DNA of 64,000 bases, from positions 248,001-312,000 of the forward strand of contig UCNE01000015.1 of assembly GCA_900473685.1 (NCBI GenBank), in the 5' to 3' direction. Origin of the DNA: Hyphomicrobiales bacterium (GTDB lineage Bacteria > Pseudomonadota > Alphaproteobacteria > Rhizobiales > Rhizobiaceae). Under the pieces are notes generated by a model. That model searched no databases. It was not told the DNA's origin and was given only the letters and a program-made list of their open reading frames with translations. This document shows, in pieces, positions 55,285 through 64,000 of this stretch; position 1 is the stretch's first letter; each line of letters begins with the position of its first letter. Position numbers and translations under genes: made by a program.

Positions 55285-55415
55285 CCTCTTCTCCCCAGCG
55301 GGGAGAAGTGCCGAGCGAATGCGAGGCGATGAGGGAGCGGTGCGGCAGGTTTAGAACCTGTGGTTCCCCCTCATCCGGCCCTGCGGGCCACCTTCTCCCC
55401 GCTGGGGAGAAGAGG
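55285..55415. repeat. RIME-like long palindrome before prfC
   Basis: Nested inverted repeats share one centre: a perfect 24-base arm at 55285-55308 with 55392-55415 (core CTTCTCCCC...GGGGAGAAG), GATGAGGG (55328-55335) with CCCTCATC (55368-55375), and CAGGTT-TAG-AACCTG (55346-55360) at the apex. The arms are different in sequence from the iol palindrome, so it is a second family or subtype. It lies between two converging genes. Confidence 0.82.
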
Positions 55416-55423
55416 CAAACAGA

Positions 55424-57007
55424 TCACGCCGCCTTGGCGACGTGATATTCCTTGATGGCGATCATCTTGATAGCCGGATACCGTTCCGCCTCGTAACGCA
55501 GCGAGAACGCATCCTGCGCCAGAAATACCGGATCGCCGTCGAGGTCGCGGGCGATATCGCCGCGCCGCGCGGTGATGAACTTGTCGAGTTCAGCCGGCTG
55601 TTCGGCCGAAATCCAGCGGCAGACGGAGAAGCGGGCGATATCGAACGAAACCGGCAGGCCGTATTCCGATTGCAACCGTTCCTTCAGAACATCGAGCTGC
55701 AGCGCGCCGACGACGCCGACGATGGCGGGTGAGCCGTCTTCGGGCGAAAATAGCTGCACGACGCCCTCTTCGGCCATCTGCTGCAGCGCTTCCTTCAACT
55801 TCTTCGCCTTCATCGCATCTTCCAGGCGCACGCGGCGCAGGATTTCCGGTGAGAAGTTCGGTACGCCCTGGAACACCAGCTGTTCGCCTTCAGTCAGCGT
55901 GTCGCCGATCCTGAGCGTGCCGTGGTTCGGGATACCGACCACATCGCCGGCATAGGCCGTGTCAGCCAGCTGCCGTTGCGAAGCAAAGAAGAACTGCGGC
56001 GCAGTGAGGCCGAGCTGCTTGCCGGTGCGCGCCAGCCGCGCCTTCATACCGCGCTCCAGCTTGCCAGAGCAGACGCGGGCGAAGGCGATGCGGTCGCGAT
56101 GGTTCGGGTCCATGTTGGCCTGGATCTTGAAAACGAAGGCCGTCATCTTGTCGTCGGTCGCGTGCACGGTGCGAATATCGGCCACCTGGTCGCGCGGCGG
56201 CGGCGCAATCTCGCCCAGCGCATTGATCAGGTCGCGCACGCCGAAGTTTTTCAGCGCCGAGCCGAAGAACACCGGGGTCAGATGGCCTTCGAGGAAAGCC
56301 TTCCTGTCGAAAGGCTTGCAGGCCTCGATGGCGAGCGATGTTTCGTCGATGAAAGCCTCGCGCTCGTTTTCCGGCAGGCGGTGGGCGGCCATTTCCGGGC
56401 CGTTGACCTTCGTCAGGATTTCCTGCGTATCGGCACCGCGAACCGTATTGTCGGCCAGATGATAGGAGCCGCAAAAGGTCTTCGATCGGCCGATCGGCCA
56501 GGTCACCGGCGCGCAATCGAGCGCCAGCTTCTCTTCCACCTCGTCGAGGATTTCAAACGGGTCGCGGCTTTCACGGTCCATCTTGTTGATGAAGGTGATG
56601 ATCGGAATATCGCGCATCCGGCAGACTTCGAACAGTTTCAGTGTCCGTGGCTCGATACCCTTGGCGGCATCGATGACCATCACGGCCGCATCGACGGCGG
56701 TCAACGTGCGATAGGTGTCGTCGGCGAAGTCTTCGTGGCCGGGCGTGTCGAGAATGTTGAAGACATTGCCGTGATATTCGAAGGTCATCACCGAGGTGAC
56801 GACCGAGATGCCACGTTCCCGCTCGATCTTCATCCAGTCGGAGCGCGTCTGGATCCGGTCTTTCTTCGCCTTGACTTCACCGGCCAGCTGGATGGCGCCG
56901 CCGAACAGCAACAGCTTTTCGGTCAGCGTCGTTTTACCCGCATCCGGGTGGGCAATAATAGCAAAGGTGCGACGGCGGGAAACCGCCTCGGCGATACTTT
57001 CGGCCAT
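55424..57007 (-). CDS. prfC: Peptide chain release factor 3
   Basis: RF3 is a GTPase that recycles RF1/RF2 from the ribosome. The ATG at 57007, with an AGGA site, gives 527 residues. The G1 motif AHPDAGKTTLTEKLL is near residue 19, G2 and G3 (DTPGHEDF) follow, NKMD is G4, and the beta-barrel and RF3_C domains complete the length. The frame is open 18 codons upstream, which do not match the family N-terminus. Confidence 0.95.
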   Translation of the reverse strand: MAESIAEAVSRRRTFAIIAHPDAGKTTLTEKLLLFGGAIQLAGEVKAKKDRIQTRSDWMKIERERGISVVTSVMTFEYHGNVFNILDTPGHEDFADDTYRTLTAVDAAVMVIDAAKGIEPRTLKLFEVCRMRDIPIITFINKMDRESRDPFEILDEVEEKLALDCAPVTWPIGRSKTFCGSYHLADNTVRGADTQEILTKVNGPEMAAHRLPENEREAFIDETSLAIEACKPFDRKAFLEGHLTPVFFGSALKNFGVRDLINALGEIAPPPRDQVADIRTVHATDDKMTAFVFKIQANMDPNHRDRIAFARVCSGKLERGMKARLARTGKQLGLTAPQFFFASQRQLADTAYAGDVVGIPNHGTLRIGDTLTEGEQLVFQGVPNFSPEILRRVRLEDAMKAKKLKEALQQMAEEGVVQLFSPEDGSPAIVGVVGALQLDVLKERLQSEYGLPVSFDIARFSVCRWISAEQPAELDKFITARRGDIARDLDGDPVFLAQDAFSLRYEAERYPAIKMIAIKEYHVAKAA

Positions 57008-57104
57008 GATATGAATCCTGTGAGTTGCCGCGTATGTAGCGATTCCGTGGATAACTTGCAATTCGCATTGGCTGTACCCGAGCCGGAATTGCTAGGGATG
57101 AAGC

Positions 57105-57575
57105 ATGACCAATCAATCCTCGACCCGCCCCATCCTCAATCTCGTTCGCGTGAGCCATGGTGAGGGCATCGATCTGCCGTCCTATGAGACGGCCGGTGCT
57201 GCCGGAATGGACCTGCGCGCTGCCGTCGAGCCGGACCGGCCGTTGTTCCTCGGCCCGGGCAAGCGGGCACTTGTGCCGACCGGTTTCATCTTCGAAATTC
57301 CGGCAGGCTATGAGGCGCAGATCCGTCCGCGTTCGGGGCTGGCGTTCAAGCACGGTATCACCTGCCTCAATACGCCCGGCACGATCGACAGCGATTATCG
57401 CGGCGAAGTGAAGGTGTTGCTGATCAATCTCGGCGATGAGGATTTCCTCATCGAGCGCGGCATGCGCATTGCCCAGATGGTGATTGCTCCTGTCACACAG
57501 GTCGCCGTTCTCGAAGCGACGGACGCCAGCGAAACCGCGCGCGGCGCCGGCGGCTTCGGCTCCACCGGGGTTTAG
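57105..57575 (+). CDS. dut: Deoxyuridine 5'-triphosphate nucleotidohydrolase
   Basis: dUTPase removes dUTP from the pool and gives dUMP for thymidylate synthesis. It is 156 residues with the five motifs in order: [36 protein letters not shown] and the C-terminal P-loop-like [10 protein letters not shown]. It is trimeric in this class. The GNAT gene begins directly after its stop. Confidence 0.96.
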   Translation: MTNQSSTRPILNLVRVSHGEGIDLPSYETAGAAGMDLRAAVEPDRPLFLGPGKRALVPTGFIFEIPAGYEAQIRPRSGLAFKHGITCLNTPGTIDSDYRGEVKVLLINLGDEDFLIERGMRIAQMVIAPVTQVAVLEATDASETARGAGGFGSTGV

Positions 57576-58472
57576 GTGCCTACCACTATCGACAGCCGTG
57601 GCCTAACGTTCCGGCAGGATTATTTTGGCGATCCGGCAGCCTGGGCGGCATTGGTGGCGCTGCTTGAGGATACGTTCGGCATCGATGTCGGCATTCAGGA
57701 CCGCTTCGGCGGACCCGACCCGAATAGCATGCCGTTTGCTTATTTCGATGAAAACGGCGTTTGCGCCGCCAATTTTACCGCCTTTTCCATGCCGATGACG
57801 ATCGATGGCCGCCTGGTCAGGGCGGCCGGTTTCCAGTCGGGGGCGGTGCGGCCACACTGGCGGGGCCGGGGCCTGTATCGCGACCTGATGACCCGTGCAT
57901 TCGGCTGGTGTGACGAACAGGGTTTTGAGCTCGGTATTTTGCTGACGGATAAGCCAGCGATGTATGCGCCTTACGGCTTTACAGTCTTGCCGCAGCATCG
58001 GTTTGTTGGCGCTCCGCCTGCAGACATGAAGTCTGACGGCAGGTCGCGCGCACTTTCGGTCGAACGCGCCGGTGATGTCGCACTGATCCGCCAGATATTG
58101 CGCGAGAGAGTCCCTGTTTCCTCTGTGTTCGCCGTTGCCTCGCAGGCTGAAATGTTTCTGCTCAACAGCGTCTTCGATCAAGAAGTGAGACTGAGTTATC
58201 TGGAACAACACGAGGCGATCGTGGCGTGGAAGACCGAAGGCACATCCTTTCAGCTTCTCGACATTGCTGGAAAGACGATCCCGCCGCTGCCCGCCATTCT
58301 CTCAGCGCTCGATCAACATCCCAATAGCGTCGAGGTCTGCTTTCCGCCGGACAAGCTAGGCTGGCAAGGAGCGCCGGAACCGCTTATGTCCGATATCAGC
58401 CTGATGGTTCGCGGCAATGCCGCGGATCGCCTTTCCGCTCCGGTGATGCTGTCGTCAATGGCGGAATTCTGA
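57576..58472 (+). CDS. GNAT-family N-acetyltransferase
   Basis: This 298-residue protein begins at GTG 57576, on the base after the dut stop codon. The GNAT motif A region is GFQSGAVRPHWRGRGLYRDLMTRAF-like (seen around residues 88-112; V-R-P-x-x-R-G-R-G-L binds CoA), followed by YGFTVLPQHRF. A C-terminal domain suggests an Eis-like or bi-domain acetyltransferase. The substrate is unknown, but translational coupling to dut is likely. Confidence 0.8.
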   Translation: MPTTIDSRGLTFRQDYFGDPAAWAALVALLEDTFGIDVGIQDRFGGPDPNSMPFAYFDENGVCAANFTAFSMPMTIDGRLVRAAGFQSGAVRPHWRGRGLYRDLMTRAFGWCDEQGFELGILLTDKPAMYAPYGFTVLPQHRFVGAPPADMKSDGRSRALSVERAGDVALIRQILRERVPVSSVFAVASQAEMFLLNSVFDQEVRLSYLEQHEAIVAWKTEGTSFQLLDIAGKTIPPLPAILSALDQHPNSVEVCFPPDKLGWQGAPEPLMSDISLMVRGNAADRLSAPVMLSSMAEF

Positions 58473-58475
58473 CGC

Positions 58476-58922
58476 CTACTTGCCGCCGTCGAGCGGTGGC
58501 AGTCGGCGCTTGACCGGCGATGATTTGACGATCGATGTATTGGTCTGGGACCGCTCCGCGATCTTGTCGAGGATCGTATCCAGCTGTTCCATGTCGCGCA
58601 CCAGAAGCTTGGCGATAAAGCAGTCGTCGCCCGTCACCTTGTCGCATTCGACGAATTCCGGCGTCTCCTGGATCATTTTTTCGACGATATGCAGCATGCC
58701 GGGCATGGGCCGAACCCGCACGACCGCCTGTAGGGCGTAGCCCAATGCCGCCGGGTTGATGGATATCGTGAAGCCAGTGATCACACCGCGATCCTCCAGC
58801 CGCCGCAACCGGTCGGCGGTGCTCGGGGAGGAGAGTCCTGCCTCCTGTGCTAGGTCTTTCAACGAGATACGCGCGTTGAGGGAGAGGATGTCGAGCAGCC
58901 GCCGGTCGAGATCGTCAAGCAT
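58476..58922 (-). CDS. Lrp/AsnC-family transcriptional regulator
   Basis: The ATG at 58922, after GGAGAC, gives 148 residues. The N-terminal HTH (MLDDLDRRLLDILSLNARIS, LKDLAQEAGLSSPSTADRLRRLE) is followed by an AsnC_trans_reg RAM domain with a ligand-binding pocket. It is divergent from an EamA transporter, so a metabolite exported by that transporter, perhaps an amino acid, is a likely effector. The frame is open to 59024. Confidence 0.88.
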   Translation of the reverse strand: MLDDLDRRLLDILSLNARISLKDLAQEAGLSSPSTADRLRRLEDRGVITGFTISINPAALGYALQAVVRVRPMPGMLHIVEKMIQETPEFVECDKVTGDDCFIAKLLVRDMEQLDTILDKIAERSQTNTSIVKSSPVKRRLPPLDGGK

Positions 58923-59057
58923 GAGAAGTCTCCGTAAGGCAAAATTGATAAAATCCCTTTTATGATTAGGTGCTTTAACAGAATTTCCTTCATATATCCA
59001 TATATTCTGCCGTCGCCGCATCATAATCTGCTGCTTCGATCAAAGGGAGTGGGCGTG

Positions 59058-59954
59058 ATGGAAAAGGATATCAGAACCGGCAGTCTTGAAATGACGGCGG
59101 CCATGCTGATTTCGGGTACGATCGGCTGGTTCGTGCTGATGTCCGGCCAGCCGGTCATTGATGTGGTGTTCTGGCGCTGCCTGTTCGGGGCGCTGACACT
59201 TCTGGCAATCTGCGCGGCGCTCGGCCACTTCCGCTCCGGTATCCTGACATGGCGATTGCTCGGGCTTGCTGTCCTCGGCGGTGTCGCGATCGTCGTCAAC
59301 TGGCTGCTGCTGTTCGGAGCTTATTCGCGCTCATCGATTTCGATCGCCACCATGGTGTACAACACCCAGCCCTTCATGCTCCTGGCGATCGGCGGTCTGG
59401 TGTTCCGGGAAAAGATCACAGCCACGAAGCTCGGTTGGCTCGCGGTCGCCTTTGCCGGCATGGTCGCCATCGTTCAGGCAAAACCGGCTGGTGGCTTTAC
59501 CGGCGGCGATTACCTGATGGGCATTGCCATGGCTCTGGCGGCTGCGTTCTTTTATGCGCTGGCAGCGCTGGTGGCGAAACGGTTGAAGGGTACCCCGCCG
59601 CATCTGATCGCGCTGATCCAGGTCGTGACCGGCCTTTTGATGCTGGCTCCGTTCGCCGGCGCTTCCGGCCTGCCGGTTGAGGCTTATCAATGGGCATTGC
59701 TGGTGACGATGGGCGCCGTCCATACCGGGCTGATGTATGTGCTGCTTTATGGCGCGATCCAGAAGCTGCCGACCCATCTGACCGGCGCTCTGTCCTTCAT
59801 CTACCCCGTTGCTGCCCTCGCTGTTGATCGCATCGCGTTCGGCCATCAGTTGCAACCGGCCCAGCTTTTCGGCTCGGCGGCGATCCTGATCGCAGCTGCC
59901 GGCATGACATTCGGCTGGACATGGCCCCGTGCTGTGCGGCATCAGGCACACTGA
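59058..59954 (+). CDS. EamA-family (drug/metabolite) transporter
   Basis: The ATG at 59058 after GGGAG gives 298 residues with ten predicted helices in two EamA repeats (the second starting near GDYLMGIAMALAAAFFYALAALVAKRL). Members export amino acids or other metabolites. It is divergent from the Lrp regulator, which probably controls it. A NIPSNAP-like gene follows after 20 bases and may be co-transcribed. Confidence 0.86.
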   Translation: MEKDIRTGSLEMTAAMLISGTIGWFVLMSGQPVIDVVFWRCLFGALTLLAICAALGHFRSGILTWRLLGLAVLGGVAIVVNWLLLFGAYSRSSISIATMVYNTQPFMLLAIGGLVFREKITATKLGWLAVAFAGMVAIVQAKPAGGFTGGDYLMGIAMALAAAFFYALAALVAKRLKGTPPHLIALIQVVTGLLMLAPFAGASGLPVEAYQWALLVTMGAVHTGLMYVLLYGAIQKLPTHLTGALSFIYPVAALAVDRIAFGHQLQPAQLFGSAAILIAAAGMTFGWTWPRAVRHQAH

Positions 59955-59974
59955 ATTTACCCATGGAGACTGGA

Positions 59975-60280
59975 ATGATTACCTGCTACCTGCGCTATAC
60001 GATCGATCCCTACAAGCTTGCCGAATTCGAGGAATACGCCAAGCTCTGGATCCCGCTGGTCAACCGGCTGGGCGGCACGCATCACGGTTATTTCATGCCG
60101 CATGAAGGGGCAAACAATATCGCGCTTGCCCTCTTCAGCTTTCCGAGCCTGGCCGCCTATGAGGACTACCGCGAGAAAATGGCAAAGGATGCCGAATGCC
60201 TCTCAGCCTTTGCCCTGGCTGAGAAGACCCGTTGCATTATCAGCTACGAACGCAGCTTCATGCGGCCGGTCTTTGAATGA
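59975..60280 (+). CDS. NIPSNAP-like small protein
   Basis: The ATG at 59975 gives 101 residues (an ATG at 59963 is an alternative). The short fold with MITCYLRYTIDPYKLAEFEEYAKLW-type opening (residues 1-25) and HGYFMPHEGANNIALALFSFPSLAAYEDYR fits the NIPSNAP/dimeric alpha-beta barrel class. Its role is unknown; the position suggests a link to the EamA transporter. It ends two bases before a converging hydrolase gene. Confidence 0.72.
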   Translation: MITCYLRYTIDPYKLAEFEEYAKLWIPLVNRLGGTHHGYFMPHEGANNIALALFSFPSLAAYEDYREKMAKDAECLSAFALAEKTRCIISYERSFMRPVFE

Positions 60281-60282
60281 AT

Positions 60283-60840
60283 TCAGAACGTGATCTCGTC
60301 TGACCGGCGCAACTCGATCGCGTGACCGCCGGCACTGAAGCCGCCGAGCACGCGATTGTGGTGGGCGATGATCTGCGCAAAGGTCAGTTCGCCCATATCG
60401 CCGGTCGAGTGTCCGTCGGACAGGAGGGTGACATCGTAGCCCAGCGTGATGGCACGGCGGGCCGTGGTATCAACGCAGAACTGCGTCTGACAGCCACCGA
60501 TGACCAGGTGGGTGACCGACAATCCGGCAAGCTCTTCTTCAAGATTGGTCTGGAAGAAGCTGTCGCAACTCGTTTTGTGGATGATTGTTTCTCCCAGTTC
60601 CGGCGCGATTTCGCGGCGCAGGCCCCAGCCGTGGGAAGAGCGCGCCAGCGGATCGCCGGGGCCGCCGTCGTGCTGCACGAGGATCACCGGAATATGTGCG
60701 GCGCGGGCGCGGGCCTGGATCGATTGCAGACGACCGACCGTTTCGGTCAAGGCGGCATCGATGGCCGGTTGCCGCTCGGGCGTGCCTTCGCCGTCAAGGA
60801 TGGCGTTCTGGACGTCGATGATGAGGAGTGCTGTTGTCAT
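60283..60840 (-). CDS. Isochorismatase-family cysteine hydrolase
   Basis: This 185-residue protein has the cysteine hydrolase fold with the catalytic triad D9 (LLIIDVQNA), K89 and C122 (GGCQTQFCVDTTARRA). A cis-peptide region lies before the cysteine. Such enzymes hydrolyse C-N or enol-ether bonds, for example nicotinamidase-like or carbamoylsarcosine-like substrates. No pathway genes flank it, so the substrate is unknown. Confidence 0.84.
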   Translation of the reverse strand: MTTALLIIDVQNAILDGEGTPERQPAIDAALTETVGRLQSIQARARAAHIPVILVQHDGGPGDPLARSSHGWGLRREIAPELGETIIHKTSCDSFFQTNLEEELAGLSVTHLVIGGCQTQFCVDTTARRAITLGYDVTLLSDGHSTGDMGELTFAQIIAHHNRVLGGFSAGGHAIELRRSDEITF

Positions 60841-60878
60841 GCTATTCTCTGGTCTGGTTCTTAAAAAGGGAAGCGGCC

Positions 60879-61520
60879 TTAACGCCGGCCGTCCATAGCC
60901 ATCCGCAAGGCAAGCGCGCCGAGCACGCCGCCCATCAGCCAGCGTTGCATGGAAAGCCAGGCCGGACGGCCCGCGAGGAAAGTGGCGATGGAGCCCGCCG
61001 TCAAAACGATGAGCGCGTTGACGGAAACGCTGGTGATGATCTGGATTGTCCCGAAAGTGAGCGACTGCAGAAAGACATGACCCAGCGCCGGATCGATGAA
61101 CTGTGGCAGCAGTGAAAGATAGAGCACGGCGATCTTCGGATTGAGCACGCTGGTCGCAAAGCCCATCAGGAACAGGCGCCTCGGCGCATCCTTTGGTAGA
61201 TTGCGGACTTCGAAGGCCGATCTCCCGCCGGGACGCACGGCCTGCCAGGCCAGATAGAGAAGGTAGAGCGCGCCACCAATCCGCAGCGCATCATAAGCAT
61301 AAGGCACGGCAAACAGCAGCGCAGTGATGCCGAATGCAGCTGACAGCATGTAGACGAGAAATCCGAGCGCCACGCCGGTCAGCGAGATCAAGCCGGCTGC
61401 CGGCCCCTGACAGAGCGAGCGGGAAATCAGGTAGATCATGTTCGGCCCGGGCGTCAGCACCATGCCGAGCGCGACGAGGGCAAAGGCGGCGAGGCTAGCT
61501 GTTTCAGGCATGGGCGGCAT
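60879..61520 (-). CDS. LysE/RhtB-family exporter
   Basis: From the ATG at 61520 (AAGGGAAG just upstream) this membrane protein has 213 residues; an ATG at 61511 is also possible. The N-terminal LVALGMVLTPGPNMIYLISRSLCQGP carries the LysE PGP motif, and LNPKIAVLYLSLLPQFI is typical. It should export an amino acid or similar solute. It is divergent from another LysE gene. Confidence 0.85.
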   Translation of the reverse strand: MPPMPETASLAAFALVALGMVLTPGPNMIYLISRSLCQGPAAGLISLTGVALGFLVYMLSAAFGITALLFAVPYAYDALRIGGALYLLYLAWQAVRPGGRSAFEVRNLPKDAPRRLFLMGFATSVLNPKIAVLYLSLLPQFIDPALGHVFLQSLTFGTIQIITSVSVNALIVLTAGSIATFLAGRPAWLSMQRWLMGGVLGALALRMAMDGRR

Positions 61521-61667
61521 CTTCCCTTGGGAGCGTGTAAGGCTGGAGTTTCGGTATGTGTTAAGGCACTGCATTAACGGCAACAGACCTTTCGATCAAT
61601 GCCGCACAAATTGCCAGTCTTGAGAAAACCGGCTAGATATTCCTTCCGCCTATCCACGGAGCCGATG

Positions 61668-62285
61668 ATGAGCCTCACCACGCTTTTTGCCTATTGCACC
61701 GCGCTTTTCATCGCTGCCGCGATCCCTGGTCCCGGCATGACCGCGATCGTCGCGCGGGCGCTCGGCTCCGGCTTCCGCGAAACGTTCTTCATGGGGCTTG
61801 GCCTTGTCCTCGGGGATCTCGTCTATCTGACTGGCGTCATCCTGGGCCTTGCGATTGTGGCCCAGACGTTCACCACGACGTTCATGATCCTGAAGATCCT
61901 CGGCGCCCTCTATCTCGTTTACATTGCCTACAAGCTCTGGACTGCCGGTCTCCTGCCACAGGATATTGAGGCGAAGAAAAGCACCAGCATGGGCATGTCC
62001 TTCCTGTCCGGTCTGCTGGTGACGTTTGGCAACCCGAAGACGATGCTGTTCTACGTGGCGCTGGTACCAACGCTGATCGACGTCAACACGATCGGACCGA
62101 ATGAATATGCCGTGCTTGTCGGCGCAACCTTCGCCGTTCTGATGGCGGTTCTGGTCCCTTATATCCTTCTGGCGTCCCGCGCCCGGCTGCTTCTCAAAAA
62201 GCCGAAGGCCTTGCGGTCGCTCAACCGGATCGCCGCCGGTATCATCGGCACGACCGCCGCCTATATTGCCACCCGGGCCGCCTGA
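61668..62285 (+). CDS. LysE/RhtB-family exporter
   Basis: The ATG at 61668, six bases after GGAG, gives 205 residues. The family motif [25 protein letters not shown] is at the N-terminus, and [18 protein letters not shown] in the middle. Six helices are evident. It is back-to-back with the other LysE gene, with about 150 bases between their starts. Confidence 0.85.
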   Translation: MSLTTLFAYCTALFIAAAIPGPGMTAIVARALGSGFRETFFMGLGLVLGDLVYLTGVILGLAIVAQTFTTTFMILKILGALYLVYIAYKLWTAGLLPQDIEAKKSTSMGMSFLSGLLVTFGNPKTMLFYVALVPTLIDVNTIGPNEYAVLVGATFAVLMAVLVPYILLASRARLLLKKPKALRSLNRIAAGIIGTTAAYIATRAA

Positions 62286-62331
62286 AAAATTCGTTCTGTA
62301 ACAGGCGGTTACGCAACGGTTTTTTCCAATC

Positions 62332-62414
62332 GGGGCAAGACCGCGGCAAACAGTACTCTGGCAAGCGGACGGCTTTGCCCCTATTCTCCCTGCAACTGAT
62401 GAGAAAAAGGGAGA
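62332..62414 (+). promoter_or_regulatory. Structured leader of cysK with a paired ribosome binding site
   Basis: GGGGCAA (62332-62338) can pair with TTGCCCC (62375-62381), enclosing CCGC/GCGG (62341-62344 and 62365-62368). Then TCTCCCT (62385-62391) pairs perfectly with AGGGAGA (62408-62414), which is the ribosome binding site of cysK (ATG at 62420). The mRNA could therefore mask its own start. No known riboswitch class is recognised. Confidence 0.45.
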
Positions 62415-62419
62415 GCTCC

Positions 62420-63388
<969 letters not shown>

Positions 63389-63401
63389 GGGTTTTATGCG
63401 C

Positions 63402-63429
63402 GATGGCGCCGCGATCTGGCGGCGCCATC
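63402..63429 (+). other. Hairpin downstream of cysK
   Basis: GATGGCGCCGC (63402-63412) and GCGGCGCCATC (63419-63429) form a perfect 11-bp stem with a 6-base loop, 13 bases after the cysK stop. No U-run follows, so it may end the transcript with help or protect its 3' end. The remaining gap to 63634 contains a second, weaker 6-bp hairpin (63573-63592) and no gene. Confidence 0.55.
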
Positions 63430-63634
63430 TGCAATCCCGTATCTCAGCTTGCTGCCTTTTCGATTGATCACGCAGGGACCCGGTTACTCCGTGTGCCCAA
63501 GGAGCTGGAACAAAAGGACTGATGACGCTCAAACAGCCCCCGCTTTCACTATGCTCTTTTCAAAGAACCGGCAGCACCTCCGCTGCGGTGCTTCCTTTAC
63601 GATGATAACCTGCCCCGCATTGCCGGGGGAAATA

Positions 63635-64000
63635 TCACGCCGCCGCCGTCAACCGCTCACCTGCGATCCGGTAGGAGATCGCTTCGGCGAGATGGATGCG
63701 CCCGACCGTCATTTTTTCATCCAGATCGGCAAGCGTGCGGGCCACCTTCAGCACCCGGTGATAGCCGCGCGCCGAAAACTTCATCTTCTCCGCTGCGTCC
63801 CTCAGCAATTGCAGTCCGCCGGCGTCGGGTTCGGCCATCTTCTCGATCATCGCCGTTGAGCAGCGGGCATTGGAGAGGATGTACGGCATGCCAAGTGCGA
63901 TGAAGCGGTCCATCTGGATGTCACGGGCGCGCGCCACCCGCCGGGCGACGACGGCGCTCGGTTCGGCCGGTGCCGGGCGGATCAGGTCGGCGGCGGTGAC
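63635..64000 (-). CDS. ComM/YifB-like Mg-chelatase-family AAA+ protein, C-terminal part
   Basis: The frame is open to the window edge, so only the last 121 residues are seen and the start is outside. The visible part contains the Mg_chelatase C-terminal domain with ALGMPYILSNARCSTAMIEKM, and AARGYHRVLKVARTLADLDE-like residues (here SARGYHRVLKVARTLADLD) typical of YifB/ComM family proteins. These AAA+ proteins help branch migration during DNA uptake in some species. Confidence 0.85.
   Translation of the reverse strand, partial: VTAADLIRPAPAEPSAVVARRVARARDIQMDRFIALGMPYILSNARCSTAMIEKMAEPDAGGLQLLRDAAEKMKFSARGYHRVLKVARTLADLDEKMTVGRIHLAEAISYRIAGERLTAAA

Overview
The window is a GC-rich chromosomal segment from an alphaproteobacterium, most likely a member of the Rhizobiaceae (Rhizobium/Agrobacterium/Neorhizobium group). 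Four things point there: a Tad/Ctp pilus locus of the Agrobacterium ctp type, the dnaA - rpsT - mutM - ubiE - ubiB - coaBC neighbourhood, an inositol cluster headed by an RpiR-type IolR with a fused IolC, and two long RIME-like intergenic palindromes. I see no rRNA or tRNA gene, insertion sequence, prophage or CRISPR array. The content looks like core and soft-core chromosome with a few variable metabolic islands.

Layout. (1) 0.2-10.9 kb is a nucleoside uptake and salvage block. A BMP-family-like ABC importer (ATPase plus two permeases) runs straight into cytidine deaminase, purine nucleoside phosphorylase, deoC and deoA. An opposing operon holds deoB, add and upp. Imported nucleosides would be deaminated and phosphorolysed to bases and (deoxy)ribose phosphate, and the sugar phosphate fed to central metabolism by DeoB and DeoC. 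(2) 11.0-23.2 kb is a complete Tad pilus locus: pilin, prepilin peptidase CpaA, CpaB, secretin CpaC, lipoprotein CpaD, CpaE, ATPase CpaF, TadB and TadC on the plus strand, two TadE/TadG-like pseudopilins and a stand-alone secretin N-domain protein divergently, and a TadD-like TPR lipoprotein at the far end. (3) 23.3-31.3 kb carries housekeeping genes: leucyl aminopeptidase, dnaA, rpsT, mutM, ubiE and ubiB. (4) 31.4-42.4 kb holds a small Tyr/Gly-rich secreted protein, a MacAB-type exporter, a nucleoside deaminase, a membrane alpha/beta hydrolase, a Zn/Cd/Pb P-type ATPase with a divergent MerR regulator, coaBC and a class II glutamine amidotransferase.

(5) 42.7-49.5 kb is the inositol operon iolR-iolC-iolD-iolE-iolB, with a GGAA-N6-TTCC operator between iolR and iolC. 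(6) 49.5-64.0 kb is mixed: a GFA-type protein, an AraC regulator, three LysE-type exporters, a HAD phosphatase, a VOC protein, a ketopantoate-reductase-like enzyme, an FAD oxidoreductase, prfC, dut, a GNAT protein, an Lrp regulator next to an EamA transporter, a NIPSNAP-like protein, an isochorismatase-type hydrolase, cysK and the 3' end of a comM/yifB-like AAA+ gene.

The best leads for novelty are regulatory and structural: the palindrome inside the iol operon, the structured cysK leader with a paired ribosome binding site, the CtrA-like site before the pilin gene, the MerR operator with a 19-bp spacer, and the unusual Tad accessory set. I found no clear evidence of a wholly new multi-gene system.
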